A stretch of 5,743 nucleotides of DNA from Gammaproteobacteria bacterium (GTDB lineage Bacteria > Pseudomonadota > Gammaproteobacteria > Natronospirales > REEB76): the NCBI GenBank assembly GCA_027317045.1, contig DAHVFI010000215.1, forward strand, positions 1-5,743, given 5' to 3'. Shown here piece by piece: positions 5,047-5,743 of the stretch; the first letter of the stretch is position 1; every line of letters starts with the position of its first letter. The position numbers and the translations under genes were made by a program. The notes beneath the pieces were generated by a model. The model was not told the DNA's origin and ran no database searches. It worked only from the letters and a program-made list of their open reading frames with translations.

Positions 5047-5743
5047 ATGCTCGATAAAATCGTGATCGCCAACCGCGGCGAAATCGCGCTGCGCATCCTG
5101 CGTGCCTGCCGTGAACTCGGCATCAAGACCGTGGCGGTGCACTCCACCGCCGACCGCGAACTGAAACACGTGCGCCTGGCCGATGAATCGGTGTGCATTG
5201 GACCGCCGCCGTCTTCGGAAAGCTACCTGAATATGCCGGCCATCATCAGCGCCGCGGAAGTCACCGACGCCGTCGCTATCCATCCGGGTTACGGCTTTCT
5301 GGCCGAGAACGCCGATTTCGCTGAACGGGTCGAGAAAAGCGGGTTCATCTTCATCGGCCCGCGCCCCGAAACCATCCGCCTGATGGGCGACAAGGTCTCC
5401 GCCAAGCAGGCCATGCGTGAAGCCGGTGTGCCCACGGTTCCAGGTTCAGAGGGCGCCCTGCCGGACAATCCCCAGCAGGTGCTGTCGATTGCCAAGAAGG
5501 TTGGCTATCCAGTCATCATCAAGGCCGCGGGCGGCGGCGGCGGACGCGGCATGCGCGTAGTGCATAGCGAGGCCGCGCTGATTTCCGCCATCAACATGAC
5601 CAAGGCCGAAGCCAAGTCCGCTTTCGGCAACGACAGTGTCTACATGGAAAAATTCCTGGAACGCCCGCGACACATCGAATTCCAGGTGCTAGGTGACGGC
5701 CACGGAAACGCCGTGCACCTGGGTGAACGCGACTGCTCCATGC
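5047..5743 (+). CDS. accC: Biotin carboxylase subunit of acetyl-CoA carboxylase (AccC), N-terminal part cut by window edge
   Basis: AccC uses ATP and bicarbonate to carboxylate the biotin on AccB. The open frame runs off the right edge after 232 complete codons (the family has about 450). It begins MLDKIVIANRGEIALRILRA, the biotin-carboxylase N-terminal domain, with HPGYGFLAEN (ends near residue 87) further on. The ATP-grasp residues fall at the same numbers as in E. coli: Lys116, Lys159 before the glycine-rich loop GGGGGRGM, Glu201 in YMEKFLE, His209 and Cys230 in ERDCSM. The ATG at 5047 is the first start codon after the accB stop and lies in the same frame as accB. The 39-nt gap is GC-rich and shows no clear Shine-Dalgarno, so coupling to accB translation is possible. 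The missing part would contain the rest of the ATP-grasp and the C-terminal domain. Confidence 0.98.
   Translation, partial: MLDKIVIANRGEIALRILRACRELGIKTVAVHSTADRELKHVRLADESVCIGPPPSSESYLNMPAIISAAEVTDAVAIHPGYGFLAENADFAERVEKSGFIFIGPRPETIRLMGDKVSAKQAMREAGVPTVPGSEGALPDNPQQVLSIAKKVGYPVIIKAAGGGGGRGMRVVHSEAALISAINMTKAEAKSAFGNDSVYMEKFLERPRHIEFQVLGDGHGNAVHLGERDCSM

Noticed and set aside
5005..5049. Possible accB-accC fusion or frameshift, as the two genes are in the same frame with a single TAA between
   Set aside because: Both proteins have normal ends and starts by comparison with their E. coli counterparts, and separate AccB and AccC are the rule in this group. The shared frame is chance.
5521..5560. 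GGC-rich tract resembling a simple-sequence repeat
   Set aside because: It encodes the conserved glycine-rich ATP-grasp loop of biotin carboxylase after Lys159, so codon usage explains it.

Overview
The window looks like an ordinary chromosomal segment of a gammaproteobacterium with fairly GC-rich genes and AT-richer intergenic DNA. This placement is an inference. It rests on the type of each protein (Escherichia-like GroES, CutA1, DsbD, AccB and AccC, with AccC landmark residues at the same numbers as in E. coli) and on the gene order. groE, cutA and dsbD lie close together in enterics, and dsbD followed by aroQ-accB-accC is familiar from pseudomonads and relatives. A HrcA/CIRCE-controlled groE operon argues against an enteric and suits other gammaproteobacterial lineages. 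Genus cannot be read from the sequence.

Layout. On the minus strand, positions 1-471 carry groES followed by the first 41 codons of groEL. Their control region at about 541-594 holds a perfect CIRCE operator (9-bp arms, 9-bp spacer) directly against a sigma70-type promoter. On the plus strand, 632-3812 is a tightly packed three-gene set: cutA, dsbD and a membrane-anchored TlpA/ResA-like thioredoxin. Each junction is a 4-base start/stop overlap. A 280-bp intergenic region (3813-4092) with small inverted repeats and a tentative promoter follows. Then come aroQ (type II dehydroquinase), accB (biotin carboxyl carrier protein) and the first 232 codons of accC (biotin carboxylase), which runs off the right edge.

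How the genes work together. GroES/GroEL form the chaperonin, here apparently repressed by HrcA. DsbD carries electrons from cytoplasmic thioredoxin across the inner membrane to periplasmic thiol proteins, and the co-translated TlpA-like protein is a plausible recipient. CutA is a small trimeric protein linked to divalent-metal tolerance that often neighbours dsbD. AroQ serves the shikimate pathway. AccB and AccC are two of the four acetyl-CoA carboxylase subunits starting fatty-acid synthesis.

The most unusual item is DsbD. It is 744 residues long against about 565 in E. coli because its periplasmic N-terminal alpha domain is present twice in tandem. Both copies keep the C-X5-C redox pair, and the second copy has Tyr where the cap loop normally has Phe. 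I found no mobile element, CRISPR array, tRNA/rRNA gene or unknown multi-gene system.
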